From: JBIKIW01 sp044361365
GTDB lineage: Bacteria > Patescibacteriota > JACMRA01
NCBI GenBank assembly: GCA_044361365.1
Contig: JBIKIW010000008.1
Location: 1 to 47,112, forward strand
Direction: 5' to 3'
DNA: 47,112 nt
A model generated the notes under the pieces. It was not told where the DNA came from, searched no databases, and saw only the letters and a list, made by a program, of their open reading frames with translations. Below are positions 32,072 through 40,057 of the stretch, piece after piece. How positions within the stretch are numbered: position 1 is the stretch's first letter; each line of letters opens with the position of its first letter. Both the position numbers and the translations under genes were made by a program.

Positions 32072-34210
32072 ATGTCTAGTACTCAATTTCGCACCCGCCA
32101 AGCCCCTTCTCCAACTGGCTATCTTCATCTTGGCACAGCTCGTACTATTTTGTTCACGAAGCTCCTTAGTGTTGTCAACTCTGGAAGCTGGTTTTTGCGA
32201 CTTGAAGACACCGACCGAAACCGTTTAAACTCTGGGGCGGTTGTGCCTTTGTTATCAGCTTTACAAGCTCTTGGGCTAGATCCAGATGAAGGAGTTACTC
32301 TCGATCAAAAAGGTCAAAAAGATGAGTTTTATGGGATTTATCAAAAAGGTGAATTTGGTCCATATATTCAGTCCGAAAGGTTACCAATTTATCACAAACA
32401 TACTCAAAATTTGATTGATCAAAAGCTTGCTTATTGGGTTTATTTGTCCGAAGAAGAGCGAAACGAACTCCAAGAAATCAAAAAAATTGATAAAAAACCG
32501 ATCAATTATTTTTTACGAAACCTTGAAAAAGTAGGAGAAACTGAAATTTATAAATCAGTAGAGGAAGGGCTAAAAGACTCACGAAAACCAGTTTTACGCT
32601 ACCGATTACAACGCAAAGAAGTTATTCAGTGCTACGACCAATTGCTTGGCAAATCTAGCTTTGATTTATCGCTTGAAGAAGATTTTACAATTCTCAAATC
32701 TGACGGATTCCCAACCTACCATTTAGCTCATTTAGTCGATGATTTTTTGATGAAAACGACCTTGGTAATTCGGGCTCAGGAGTGGTTTTCGTCACTTCCA
32801 AAACATGTCGTAATGTTTCAGGATTATTGGGGGAAACAAGGCGAGGTTGAAATGGAATCACTAAACGGGAAAAATGTACCAGATTATTTGCATTTACCTT
32901 TTGTTTTGGGGGAAACGGGCAACAAAAAAATGAGTAAACGAGATGGAAATGTGAACATGCAAGATTATTTGGACAGAGGTTATTTACCTGAAGCTTTGGT
33001 AAATTATCTAGCCTTTTTGGGTTGGAATCCAGGAACTGAAAAAGAATTATATTTAGAAAAGTCAGATTTTCAAACTTTGGATCAAAAAGCCCGTTTGCAA
33101 AAGCTAATTAGCAATTTGGCAGGGGATTTTTCACTTAGCAAATTGTCCAAATCTGCTGCCAGATTTAGCACTCAAAAGTTAGATTGGTTTAATAGGGAAT
33201 ATCTCAAAATGATGACTTTAGAAGAGTTTTCACTTCAGGCAAATCAAAACCGCTTGCAAAATTCACCGTCTATCAATTTAGATAAAACCAGTAAAAGGTT
33301 TAGGGTAGGGGACTATGCTTTTTTGGCGGATTTGGAAACTCAAAAAGTTTTTACTTGCACAGATCCAGAATTACGAAGCTTTGGTGGAAATTATTACCTG
33401 GTTGGAGGTGGCCGAGAAACTGGGCAATCTGAAATCGAAAATCTACATCGTGAAATTGAAGAAGAAACTGAAGGTAGAGTTAAGCTTGATGACCAGAAAA
33501 TTATAAAAATTGCCAGTTTTAAAATCTTAAAAGAGTTTGATTATCCAGGCGAAGGTCTTTACGACGGAAAAGAAATTCATATGTATTTTTATCCATTAAA
33601 AGAGGCTGAATTGCGACCATTTTTACTTCAGGACAATGGAGACCACGAAACTTCTTGGGTGAAGATTCAGGATTTTGTAGTTGATCATGATTATTTTAAA
33701 TTCCCACTTTGGAAAAATTTCTGTGAGCAAAATAATTTACCATTGTTTGAAATCAGTTTTAAGATTAAACAGCAGTATTTAGCTTGGTTTTTGGATAAAA
33801 ATAGGATTGCAGTTTTGTCAGAATTAGGTTTGGAGTCAGATTGTATTTTGGATTATACGAAGCCAAATGGAGAAGAAATCAAATGGAAAAAATCGAGTGT
33901 GGAGGAAAGTTTAGAGAATCTAAAAGAAATCGCTGAAGTGGTTTTAAATCTGTATTCTGATACAGAAATCGCTGCTGCTCAAAAAGCCCTTTATGATGAT
34001 ATTTTTAGTGAAAACTTAGAGAAAAATTTTAACAATTTAGCAAGTCTTTGGGAAGCTAAAATCAAAGCCTGGCTGACTGAATACAGCAAAAAAACTGGAG
34101 ATTATTTGTGGCCACTACGAGTTACACTTTCAGGCAAACAAAAGTCTCCGAGTCCGTTTGAGTTGCTTTCGATTTTGGATAAGGAGGTGGTGGAAAAGAG
34201 GTTGAGATAA
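32072..34210 (+). CDS. gltX: glutamyl-tRNA synthetase with an inserted Nudix domain
   Basis: This 712-residue class I synthetase charges tRNA-Glu. The catalytic part has RQAPSPTGYLHLGTARTILF (HIGH-type, about 9-28) and KKMSKRDGN (KMSKS, about 286-294). The C-terminus YLWPLRVTLSGKQKSPSPFE is the typical GluRS end. Between them, about residues 408-560, lies a Nudix-like domain whose box reads YYLVGGGRETGQSEIENLHR, then EIEEETEGRV. The box has one extra residue before the last Gly and shifts one Glu, so activity is uncertain. Normal GluRS has about 470-500 residues, so the insert explains the extra length. It is divergent from the ATP-grasp operon. Confidence 0.92.
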   Translation: MSSTQFRTRQAPSPTGYLHLGTARTILFTKLLSVVNSGSWFLRLEDTDRNRLNSGAVVPLLSALQALGLDPDEGVTLDQKGQKDEFYGIYQKGEFGPYIQSERLPIYHKHTQNLIDQKLAYWVYLSEEERNELQEIKKIDKKPINYFLRNLEKVGETEIYKSVEEGLKDSRKPVLRYRLQRKEVIQCYDQLLGKSSFDLSLEEDFTILKSDGFPTYHLAHLVDDFLMKTTLVIRAQEWFSSLPKHVVMFQDYWGKQGEVEMESLNGKNVPDYLHLPFVLGETGNKKMSKRDGNVNMQDYLDRGYLPEALVNYLAFLGWNPGTEKELYLEKSDFQTLDQKARLQKLISNLAGDFSLSKLSKSAARFSTQKLDWFNREYLKMMTLEEFSLQANQNRLQNSPSINLDKTSKRFRVGDYAFLADLETQKVFTCTDPELRSFGGNYYLVGGGRETGQSEIENLHREIEEETEGRVKLDDQKIIKIASFKILKEFDYPGEGLYDGKEIHMYFYPLKEAELRPFLLQDNGDHETSWVKIQDFVVDHDYFKFPLWKNFCEQNNLPLFEISFKIKQQYLAWFLDKNRIAVLSELGLESDCILDYTKPNGEEIKWKKSSVEESLENLKEIAEVVLNLYSDTEIAAAQKALYDDIFSENLEKNFNNLASLWEAKIKAWLTEYSKKTGDYLWPLRVTLSGKQKSPSPFELLSILDKEVVEKRLR

Positions 34211-34232
34211 GTTAATAGTGAAAAATTATGGT

Positions 34233-34356
34233 AGCGGCGAATTTTAACTCGCCATTGTTTTGTTAATATCATTGCCTGTCGGAACCTTTACGGCTCAATA
34301 AAAACTTATTTTGCCCGATTAAACCTGTAGCAGCTGACCTCTGGTCGCCATAAAAA
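34233..34356. repeat. repeat hairpins after gltX
   Basis: A GTAGCGGCGA...TCGCCATTG hairpin follows gltX (about 34233-34259). Then come a GGAACCTTTACGGCTC fragment with only one arm intact and a GTAGCAGCTGACC...GGTCGCCATAAAA unit with a mismatched outer arm (about 34327-34356). These copies are partly decayed compared with those at 36 and 41 kb. Confidence 0.6.
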
Positions 34357-34392
34357 TGCCAGTTTTATGCTAAATCTGAAAAAACAAAACTT

Positions 34393-34467
34393 CACTTGCA
34401 AAGAGAGAGTATGTTATGAGTCTAAAGCTAAAGTTCGACTTTAGTAGAAATCGTTTGGGAGTTAACA
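34393..34467 (+). promoter_or_regulatory. conserved structured leader, copy 2
   Basis: This is the second copy of the leader at 3191-3242, with three substitutions over about 50 nt. It keeps the SD-like GAGAGAG (34403-34409), the ATG at 34416 and the hairpin CTAAAGT-TCG-ACTTTAG (about 34427-34443). A weaker GGGAG (34457-34461) precedes the downstream start. The similarity also extends upstream (CTGAAA..AAACAAAA..TTCACTTGC), but the sequence after the hairpin diverges, so the conserved unit ends there. Confidence 0.55.
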
Positions 34468-34475
34468 ATGAATAA
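34416..34475 (+). CDS. 19-residue leader peptide, cassette copy 2
   Basis: The ORF encodes MSLKLKFDFSRNRLGVNNE and ends at TAA overlapping the ATG region of the next gene (ATGaataa), the same geometry as at 3214-3270. The shared start MS-KL-FDFS lies in the RNA hairpin, while the C-terminal halves differ. Coupling with the downstream start is likely if it is translated. Confidence 0.4.
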   Translation: MSLKLKFDFSRNRLGVNNE

Positions 34476-34650
34476 GAATTTTGGATGTTCATTAGCTTGT
34501 TGTACGGTTGTTGTAGGTTTAGTAGGGATGTCATGTTTTGTACTTGGATATTTCTATCGTGATTCTCAAAAAATTGAGCCTCCTTTACCTCAAGTAAACT
34601 CACCAATTAGGTTTAAAAGAGCAGCTCCAGCTAGTGCCCACCCATTCTAG
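34468..34650 (+). CDS. 60-residue small membrane protein, cassette copy 2
   Basis: A GGGAG seven bases before the ATG serves as ribosome-binding site. The peptide has a Cys-containing hydrophobic helix (about 7-30, SLACCTVVVGLVGMSCFVLG) followed by a basic and Pro-rich tail. It is not similar to the 44-residue protein of copy 1 beyond having one membrane helix, even though leader and terminator are shared. The stop codon lies inside a perfect CTAGCAC/GTGCTAG stem (34647-34670), just before the terminator. No family is recognised. Confidence 0.6.
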   Translation: MNKNFGCSLACCTVVVGLVGMSCFVLGYFYRDSQKIEPPLPQVNSPIRFKRAAPASAHPF

Positions 34651-34676
34651 CACCGGGACAAAAGTGCTAGAAACCC

Positions 34677-34726
34677 CCCACCAGTCGTAATCGTTTTTCG
34701 GATTATGTAGGTGGGTATTATTTTTG
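34677..34726 (+). terminator. intrinsic terminator of cassette copy 2
   Basis: The outer arms CCCACC (34677-34682) and GGTGGG (34710-34715) enclose the inner CGTAATC/GATTATG stem, as in copy 1, and are followed by ATTATTTTT. An additional hairpin at 34647-34670 precedes it. The similarity to 3405-3453 is nearly complete across the stem and loop. Confidence 0.7.
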
Positions 34727-34727
34727 G

Positions 34728-34953
34728 TAGAGGCTATGCCATCATCGCCATTTTCCCATAAAATATCAAGTAAAGTCCCCACCCGGGGGATACCGTGAGA
34801 GCGTAGCGGTTCACGGAGGGGTGTGGGGAAGTCGCCGTTAAATTACCGTAGGGGAATGCCTCTGGCTTCCCTCATCAAATTATGTGGAACCAGGCGACGG
34901 GAATCAGATACCCTCCGTCAGCCTGCGGTTGCCACCTCCCTAGATAGGGAGAC
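34728..34953. repeat. repeat island with a near-identical composite copy
   Basis: A GTAGAGGCTATGCC...ATCGCCATTTT unit (34728-34755) is followed by the composite element (about 34757-34908). It differs from the copy at 3531-3683 at only a few bases by eye. A block TACCCTCCGTCAGCCTGCGG ... CTCCCTAGATAGGGAGAC (34909-34953) follows, which also occurs inverted at 23340-23385 and partly inside the elp3-like gene. Confidence 0.8.
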
Positions 34954-35058
34954 ATATTAAGAGGTAATGCATTTTGTAGCTTATTTTAAAAAAATAAATG
35001 ATCAATATTAAATTTTCAATCAATGATAAATTTGAATTTGTGAATTATAAAACATGTC

Positions 35059-35079
35059 ACCCTGAATTTATTTCAGGGT
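35059..35079. repeat. palindrome of a second short repeat family
   Basis: ACCCTGAA-TTTAT-TTCAGGGT is a perfect eight-base inverted repeat. Related sequences are TCCTGAAACAAGTTCAGGA at about 40941-40959 and GTCATCCTGAATTTGTTCTT at about 46661-46680. This type does not carry the AATGG/CTCTAC flanks of the main hairpins. It lies just downstream of the truncated DNA ligase gene. Confidence 0.6.
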
Positions 35080-35133
35080 CTAGTTTCGACTGAGAAGTTT
35101 CTAAGACGAGTTCGCAAGGACACGCAAATAAAC

Positions 35134-35937
35134 CTACTCCCCATAAAACCTGATCCAATAGGCAATAAAGCTTAGGTTTCTCTCAGCTACAATCCTTGAA
35201 TCTAGTTGACGAATAGTTCCACTTGCGGCATTTCTGGGATTTGCAAACATAGCTTCTGGTCCAGTTTTGCCCATTTTCCCGATTTTATCACCTTCGGCAA
35301 TTGCCGTATTTAAATCTTTAAAATCTTGTTTAGCCAAAAAAACCTCACCTCGAACTTCTAATTTCCGTTTATCAGCAATTTCTTTGGGAATATTTTTGAT
35401 TTGCAAAATGTTTTGAGTCACCAATTCACCTTCAAATCCGTCGCCACGAGTGGCAGCCGCTACCAACTTTCCATCTTCAAAATGCAAACTAATGGCTAAT
35501 CCATCAATTTTTGGCTCGCAAATGTACATTGGTTTCGAGTCGTTTGTTTCAGATAAGTTTGTGTTAAATAAATCCTCTTCTTGGTTTTTGTTTTTGTTTG
35601 AAATAAAGGAATTATAGCTTTCAGGATCTTCTTTTTGCAGGTAATTTTGCCACTTTTGCTGCCAATCTGCCAATTCCTCCGGAGAAAAAATATCTGTAAG
35701 TGATAACATCCTTTGAGTGTGCTTGAACTTAGTAAAACCTTCTGCAACACCGCCAGCGACCACATAATTTGGAGAATTTGGGGAAATTTGAGTGGGATTT
35801 TGTGTTTCAAAAATTGTGATTTTGTGTTTCAAATCATCGAGGGCAGCTTCCGAGATTTCCTCTTCACTAAAAAGATGAACTTGATTACGAAGCCTATTAA
35901 CTTCTTTTACCAGGATTAGGTACTCTTTGTAGGTCAT
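35134..35937 (-). CDS. NAD-dependent DNA ligase, adenylation domain only (truncated)
   Basis: The 267 residues contain the LigA adenylation domain: KFKHTQRMLSLTDIFS, the nucleotidyl-accepting EPKIDGLAISL (Lys about 143), ATRGDGFEGE, EVRGEVFLAK and the terminal MFANPRNAASGTIRQLD and RNLSFIAYWIRFYGE. LigA normally continues with OB-fold, zinc finger, HhH and BRCT domains to about 670 residues. All are missing here, and the gene ends beside a repeat-rich region. A Glu/Asn-rich insert lies at about 105-130. An isolated adenylation domain can accept AMP from NAD but should seal nicks poorly or not at all, so this is either a pseudogene or a repurposed enzyme. Confidence 0.82.
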   Translation of the reverse strand: MTYKEYLILVKEVNRLRNQVHLFSEEEISEAALDDLKHKITIFETQNPTQISPNSPNYVVAGGVAEGFTKFKHTQRMLSLTDIFSPEELADWQQKWQNYLQKEDPESYNSFISNKNKNQEEDLFNTNLSETNDSKPMYICEPKIDGLAISLHFEDGKLVAAATRGDGFEGELVTQNILQIKNIPKEIADKRKLEVRGEVFLAKQDFKDLNTAIAEGDKIGKMGKTGPEAMFANPRNAASGTIRQLDSRIVAERNLSFIAYWIRFYGE

Positions 35938-35986
35938 TTTTAGGTTTTAATGGAGTTATCGAAATTTTGCAAGTAAAATAAAACCT

Positions 35987-36307
35987 GATTCCCGTCGCCT
36001 GAGCCACATAATTTGATGAGGGAAGCCAGAGGCATTCCCCTACGGTAATTTAACGGCGACTTCCCCACCCCCTCCGGTGAGCCGCTACGCTCTCACGGTA
36101 TCCCCCGGGTGGGGACTTTATTTGATATTTTAGGGATAAAATGGAGACCAGGAGGCCTCCTCTACTGGGAAATTACAAATTTATACTCATCATTCGCCGC
36201 TACAAGAAAATAAATAGTTTTGGGTTTAATTTAATTTAAATGGCGATGTGGGCATCGCCTCTACGGAAAATTGTGTAAAATCAATGGAACCGTAAAGGTT
36301 CCGCTAC
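35987..36307. repeat. repeat island between ligA fragment and murB
   Basis: A plus-oriented composite element (35987 to about 36135, GATTCCCGTCGCC at its start, GGGTGGGGACTTTATTTGAT near its end) is followed by a GGAGACC/GGCCTCC hairpin (about 36140-36166), a partial ATTCGCCGCTAC unit, a GGCGATG/CATCGCC hairpin (about 36241-36267) and a GGAACC/GGTTCC hairpin (about 36283-36307). The island fills the whole gap between the genes. Confidence 0.8.
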
Positions 36308-36323
36308 ATGTTTATAATTAATT

Positions 36324-37346
36324 TCACGCCATATTCACCTCCATTTCAAGCAAAATTCCAAATTTTTTTTCGACCTCAAGCTGAACTTTTTTAGCCAAAT
36401 CCAAGATTTCTTTCCCATTTCCGCCACCATAATTTACTATCACCAATGCTTGTTTTGGGTGGATTCCAACATTTCCGTTACGAAAACCTTTTAAACCACA
36501 ACTTTCAATTAACCAGCCAGCCGGAACTTTAAATTTGCCATTAGAAAGAGAAAAACCTTTTATATTTGGATATAATTTTTGTAGCTCCATAAATTTTTGA
36601 GCGTCAATTTCAGGGTTTTTGAAAAAACTTCCAGCGTTTGGAGTGATGGTAGGGTCGGGGAGCTTGGACTGTCTGATGTGGATCACAGCCTTGCTAATAG
36701 ACTCCACGCTCGGAGTTGTGATTTGCATTTCAGCTAGAGTTTTTTGAATGTCTCCGTATTCAAGATTAAAGGAATCGGGATTTTTTTTGAGCTTAAAAGT
36801 TACCGAAATAATTACAACCAAATTTTTGAGTTCATGCTTAAAAATACTGTCTCGATAAGCAAATTTACACTGTTCATTAGTCAAAATTTCGACCTTACCA
36901 GTTTCGATCCAAACAATTTCGACCTTCTGGATTGTTTCTTTAGCTTCCACTCCGTATGCTCCAATATTCTGCACCGGACTTGCCCCCACAGTGCCTGGAA
37001 TAAGGGATAAATTCTCTATTCCACCGTAATTTTTAGTCACGCAATACTCCACCAAATCCTGCCAAACAACTCCACTTCCAACCTTTAACCAGACAAAATC
37101 TTGATTTTCTTCGACTTTCTTAACTCCCAAAATTTTATTAATAACCACCAAACCGTTGTAATCTTTACTAAACAAAATGTTACTTCCACCTCCCAAAATC
37201 AGCTTGGGTAAAGGTCGAAATTTATTATCCAAAAGTAATTCCTGCAACTCCTCACGACTCTTTATTTCGGCTAAATAATCAGCTTTTTGATCTATCCCAA
37301 AGGTGTTGTATTTTCCAACAGAAACATTTTCTTGCACGATAACCAT
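36324..37346 (-). CDS. murB: UDP-N-acetylenolpyruvoylglucosamine reductase (MurB)
   Basis: The 340 residues form the FAD-binding MurB of peptidoglycan precursor synthesis, which reduces enolpyruvyl-UDP-GlcNAc with NADPH. Signatures are KYNTFGIDQKADYLAEI, LILGGGSNILFSKDY (about 49-63), LIPGTVGASPVQNIGAYG (about 114-131), KFAYRDSIFK, the catalytic Ser region NAGSFFKNPEI (about 240-250) and SCGLKGFRNGNVGIHPKQAL (about 287-306). Length and domains are complete and suggest a type I MurB. It starts divergently from the gene at 37463 and no Shine-Dalgarno is obvious. Confidence 0.95.
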   Translation of the reverse strand: MVIVQENVSVGKYNTFGIDQKADYLAEIKSREELQELLLDNKFRPLPKLILGGGSNILFSKDYNGLVVINKILGVKKVEENQDFVWLKVGSGVVWQDLVEYCVTKNYGGIENLSLIPGTVGASPVQNIGAYGVEAKETIQKVEIVWIETGKVEILTNEQCKFAYRDSIFKHELKNLVVIISVTFKLKKNPDSFNLEYGDIQKTLAEMQITTPSVESISKAVIHIRQSKLPDPTITPNAGSFFKNPEIDAQKFMELQKLYPNIKGFSLSNGKFKVPAGWLIESCGLKGFRNGNVGIHPKQALVIVNYGGGNGKEILDLAKKVQLEVEKKFGILLEMEVNMA

Positions 37347-37400
37347 TTCTGAAATGTTAGTTTTAGAGGTTAAATTGTCAATCGTAAATTACCAAAAGTC

Positions 37401-37429
37401 TTGATTATCAGGCTTTTTTGTGCTATGGT
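37401..37429 (+). promoter_or_regulatory. candidate promoter for the gene at 37463
   Basis: TTGATT (37401-37406) and TATGGT (37424-37429) lie 17 bp apart in the divergent region between murB and the nuclease-like gene. The preceding TG (GCTATGGT is only a partial extended -10) is absent. Transcription would start about 25-30 nt before the start codon. Confidence 0.35.
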
Positions 37430-37462
37430 GTGAGTTAGTGCAAAGTTTTAGCAAAAATAAAA

Positions 37463-38056
37463 TTGGATAGGTTAGAATGTTTAAATGGTAATGCTGATTT
37501 AAAAACAGCTGACAAAAATTTAGAAAAAAGACTTGCTGAATTTCAAAAGAATCCCACAGAATACACAGAAACTACCAATCCCGAAACTGTGATCAAAATC
37601 TTAGAAGCCACCATAGAACACCAAAAAACTGTCTTGAATTTATATAATTATCTGATCAAACAAAACCCCAGCCTAAAAGATTGTATTAGTTTAACAGCCA
37701 AAAGTCTTTACCCAAACTCGGAAGGAAGCGAAACTCCTGCAAGGTTTGATTTGGTAATTGAACTCGATGACAAGCTAATTGCAGCAGAAATAAAAAGTAA
37801 TCCTGAACATTGGGGAAGTGCAGTTTCTCAAGTCCTTAGATATGCAGTTATTATAAGAAAAAATGGTTTGCACGTAAACAATCAACACAAACAACCCACC
37901 ACAATTCTACCAATAATAGTTTTAAGTAAAGCACCAGAAGATGAAAATACGCAAACAGCTATTAATGAATCCGGGTTTAATATTTTTATTTTCAACTTGC
38001 CCGAAGATTCAGAACTAAAGGAACTTTCATTAAATAGATTATTAACTTTAATCTAA
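37463..38056 (+). CDS. putative PD-(D/E)XK nuclease-like protein
   Basis: The frame starts with TTG. No ATG or GTG is available in frame before a TAG at 37436. The 197 residues have a helical N-terminal half and a C-terminal half with FDLVIELDDKLIAAEIKSNP, where D...E-I-K fits the nuclease core strand pair, followed by WGSAVSQVLRYAVII and a strand ILPIIVLSKAP. The fold assignment rests on this one motif. It ends 5 nt from the convergent PriA-like gene. A role in DNA repair or defence would be consistent, but is not shown. Confidence 0.6.
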   Translation: MDRLECLNGNADLKTADKNLEKRLAEFQKNPTEYTETTNPETVIKILEATIEHQKTVLNLYNYLIKQNPSLKDCISLTAKSLYPNSEGSETPARFDLVIELDDKLIAAEIKSNPEHWGSAVSQVLRYAVIIRKNGLHVNNQHKQPTTILPIIVLSKAPEDENTQTAINESGFNIFIFNLPEDSELKELSLNRLLTLI

Positions 38057-38061
38057 AAAGG

Positions 38062-39189
38062 TTAGGGGTTTTGTGTCTCCTCATAGCTAATATCAAACCC
38101 CTCCTCGCTTTCACCCGAAATTTGACCTTCTACAGCTGATGAAAAAAGGTCAAAATCGTCAATTTTGTTATTTCGCTCTGTTATTTTAATTTTTAGGGGT
38201 TTTTGGGTGTCTATTGACTTCCACATCAAACTGGTATCAGAAAACTTCTTTAAATACATCTCATAAAGCCGACTTGAAGGTAAAGTCGATATAAAATTTA
38301 AACTGACTTTAAAAATCATACTCAAAAAGAAAGCCGCGTCACGAGCGTCATAATAAACTCCATTTTGCTCTTGAATATAAAAACTATTTCCTTCGTCCAC
38401 CAAAATAATCTCTTGGAGATCTGTGAAAGGCAAAAAAAGTCCGCTACGGGTTGCAAAAATAACTTTTAAATCAGGTTTTTGGTCAATCAACAAATTTCGG
38501 ACGGTTTTTTTGGAGCTTGCGGAAACATCACCAGAATAACTAAAAATTTCAATTAGTTGTTTTAATTCTGCATCTAAATCGTCAAATTTATCTAATACTT
38601 GTTTAAATTCAGCCAAAGTTTTATCCAACAGTTTTTTTTCAGGAAAAAGTATCAGAATTTGTTTAGATGTGTTAGGTTTAGAAGAAATTTGTAAAAGACT
38701 TCGTATAATGTATATTATACGCAATGAAATATCTGTCTCTGCAAAGAACTCTGTGGTGGGCTGTTTATGTTTATTTAAAGAGCTTTCTGGGCTGTTTTGA
38801 AAGCTATTTTTTGCCTCTAAATCAGATTTTTGAATCTCGTTATTTTCACTCCTAAGTTCAACCCAATTTTTAATAGTTAATAGTTTCAATGGTTGTATTA
38901 AACTTTCTAAAGAAATATTGATAGAATTAAATGTATTTCTTGAAAATAACTTTAAAAACTCCAAATATTCGATTTTAAAAATAAACGGTAAAATTTGATT
39001 GATAGGTTTTATCTTTTCAGGCTCACCAACATTTTGAGAATTTTCTAATTTCCAAACAATTCCCCAAATAGATTGACTTTGAAGTGGTGCCACAACAACC
39101 TGCCCAATTTGTAATTCAACCTCACTTGAATAAAGTAAAAACTCTTGAGGTAACTTTTTAGTTAATAAAATTTGATAAAAAAATGGCAT
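38062..39189 (-). CDS. PriA-like protein lacking helicase motifs
   Basis: The 375 residues follow the N-terminal part of primosomal protein N': a DNA-binding 3'BD-like start (EVELQIGQVVVAPLQSQSIW), a degenerate helicase lobe (QILILFPEKKLLDKTLAEFK), FATRSGLFLPFTDLQEIILV and then DEGNSFYIQEQNGVYYDARD, where PriA has DEEH and HARD. The Walker A motif (G-x-T-G-S-G-K-T) is not present and the whole C-terminal lobe with its zinc sites is missing. It could bind forks but not unwind DNA. Shortened PriA proteins are reported in reduced genomes. Nothing here shows whether it is functional. Confidence 0.78.
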   Translation of the reverse strand: MPFFYQILLTKKLPQEFLLYSSEVELQIGQVVVAPLQSQSIWGIVWKLENSQNVGEPEKIKPINQILPFIFKIEYLEFLKLFSRNTFNSINISLESLIQPLKLLTIKNWVELRSENNEIQKSDLEAKNSFQNSPESSLNKHKQPTTEFFAETDISLRIIYIIRSLLQISSKPNTSKQILILFPEKKLLDKTLAEFKQVLDKFDDLDAELKQLIEIFSYSGDVSASSKKTVRNLLIDQKPDLKVIFATRSGLFLPFTDLQEIILVDEGNSFYIQEQNGVYYDARDAAFFLSMIFKVSLNFISTLPSSRLYEMYLKKFSDTSLMWKSIDTQKPLKIKITERNNKIDDFDLFSSAVEGQISGESEEGFDISYEETQNP

Positions 39190-39277
39190 CTTATAAGATT
39201 ATATTGTGGGTTTTAAGGAGCTGTCAATCTCATAAAACAGGCATGTTGACCAAATTATTAAATTATTAAAAGTTTTT

Positions 39278-39565
39278 ATGCTCAAAACAATCTTAACCTT
39301 TCAAACCAACGAAAAAACCAAAAAAATGGCTAAAAAAATGGCTTTTGAAAAAGGACTTAGTTTAAGTGAGTATTTAAGGGATTTGTTGGAAGAAGATTTG
39401 AAAATTAAAAATAATAAAAAATCTAATCCCTGGCTCGAATTAGCTGAAAATGTTAAAAGCATTACTTCTAAAAAAGAAATCGATGAGATCTTTGAAGAAA
39501 CCAAAAAAAGCCGTGTTAGTCGAAGTTCAAAATCTTGGAAAAGCATTTCTAAACTAGTAAAATAA
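39278..39565 (+). CDS. VapB-like antitoxin, ribbon-helix-helix type
   Basis: The 95 residues begin with a strand-helix-helix pattern (ILTFQTNEKTKKMAKKMAFE then LSLSEYLRDLLEEDLK) typical of RHH DNA-binding antitoxins, with a Lys/Ser-rich tail for toxin binding. It precedes the PIN toxin gene by 2 nt. The repeated TTATTAAATTATTA near 39250 might contain the operator. Confidence 0.75.
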   Translation: MLKTILTFQTNEKTKKMAKKMAFEKGLSLSEYLRDLLEEDLKIKNNKKSNPWLELAENVKSITSKKEIDEIFEETKKSRVSRSSKSWKSISKLVK

Positions 39566-39567
39566 TT

Positions 39568-40014
39568 ATGTACCTATTAGACACGAATATTATAAGTTAT
39601 CTTTTTCTGGGGAATGATGCTGTTCATTCCAAATTTACTAATATACCACCTGACAAGATTACTACTTGTAGTATAGTTTGCAGCGAGCTTCTGTATGGAG
39701 CTAATAAAAATAGTTTAAATTCCGACAAAAAAAATTTACTAAATGGCTTTTATAATCAGCTTTTTGGGCAAGTCCAAATTTTTGAATATGACTTATCCTC
39801 TGCAAGAATTTTTGCTAATCTGAAAATAAATCTGGAAGAAAGTGGCAAAATTATAGAAGATTTTGATTTAATGATTGCCAGTGTTACTATTGATAATAAC
39901 TTAATTTTAGTGACCAACAACACCAAATATTTTGATAAAATAAAGGGTTTGAAATTGGAAAATTGGACGACAGATCCTGAAACAACTTCAGAATTGTATA
40001 TGTCAAATTATTAG
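39568..40014 (+). CDS. VapC-like PIN ribonuclease toxin
   Basis: The 148 residues start MYLLDTNIISYLFLGND, the classical VapC beginning with catalytic Asp5 and Thr/Asn. TCSIVCSELLYGANK supplies the Glu, DFDLMIASVTIDNNLILVTNNTKYFDKIKGL supplies the two Asp residues and the terminal N-T-K-Y-F motif. It is much closer to textbook VapC than the PIN protein at 9905, so the two modules come from different subfamilies. The pair is compact and appears intact. Confidence 0.88.
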   Translation: MYLLDTNIISYLFLGNDAVHSKFTNIPPDKITTCSIVCSELLYGANKNSLNSDKKNLLNGFYNQLFGQVQIFEYDLSSARIFANLKINLEESGKIIEDFDLMIASVTIDNNLILVTNNTKYFDKIKGLKLENWTTDPETTSELYMSNY

Positions 40015-40057
40015 GATGACAATAACATGAGAAAGCTAAACTGTGGTGGGTATAAAT

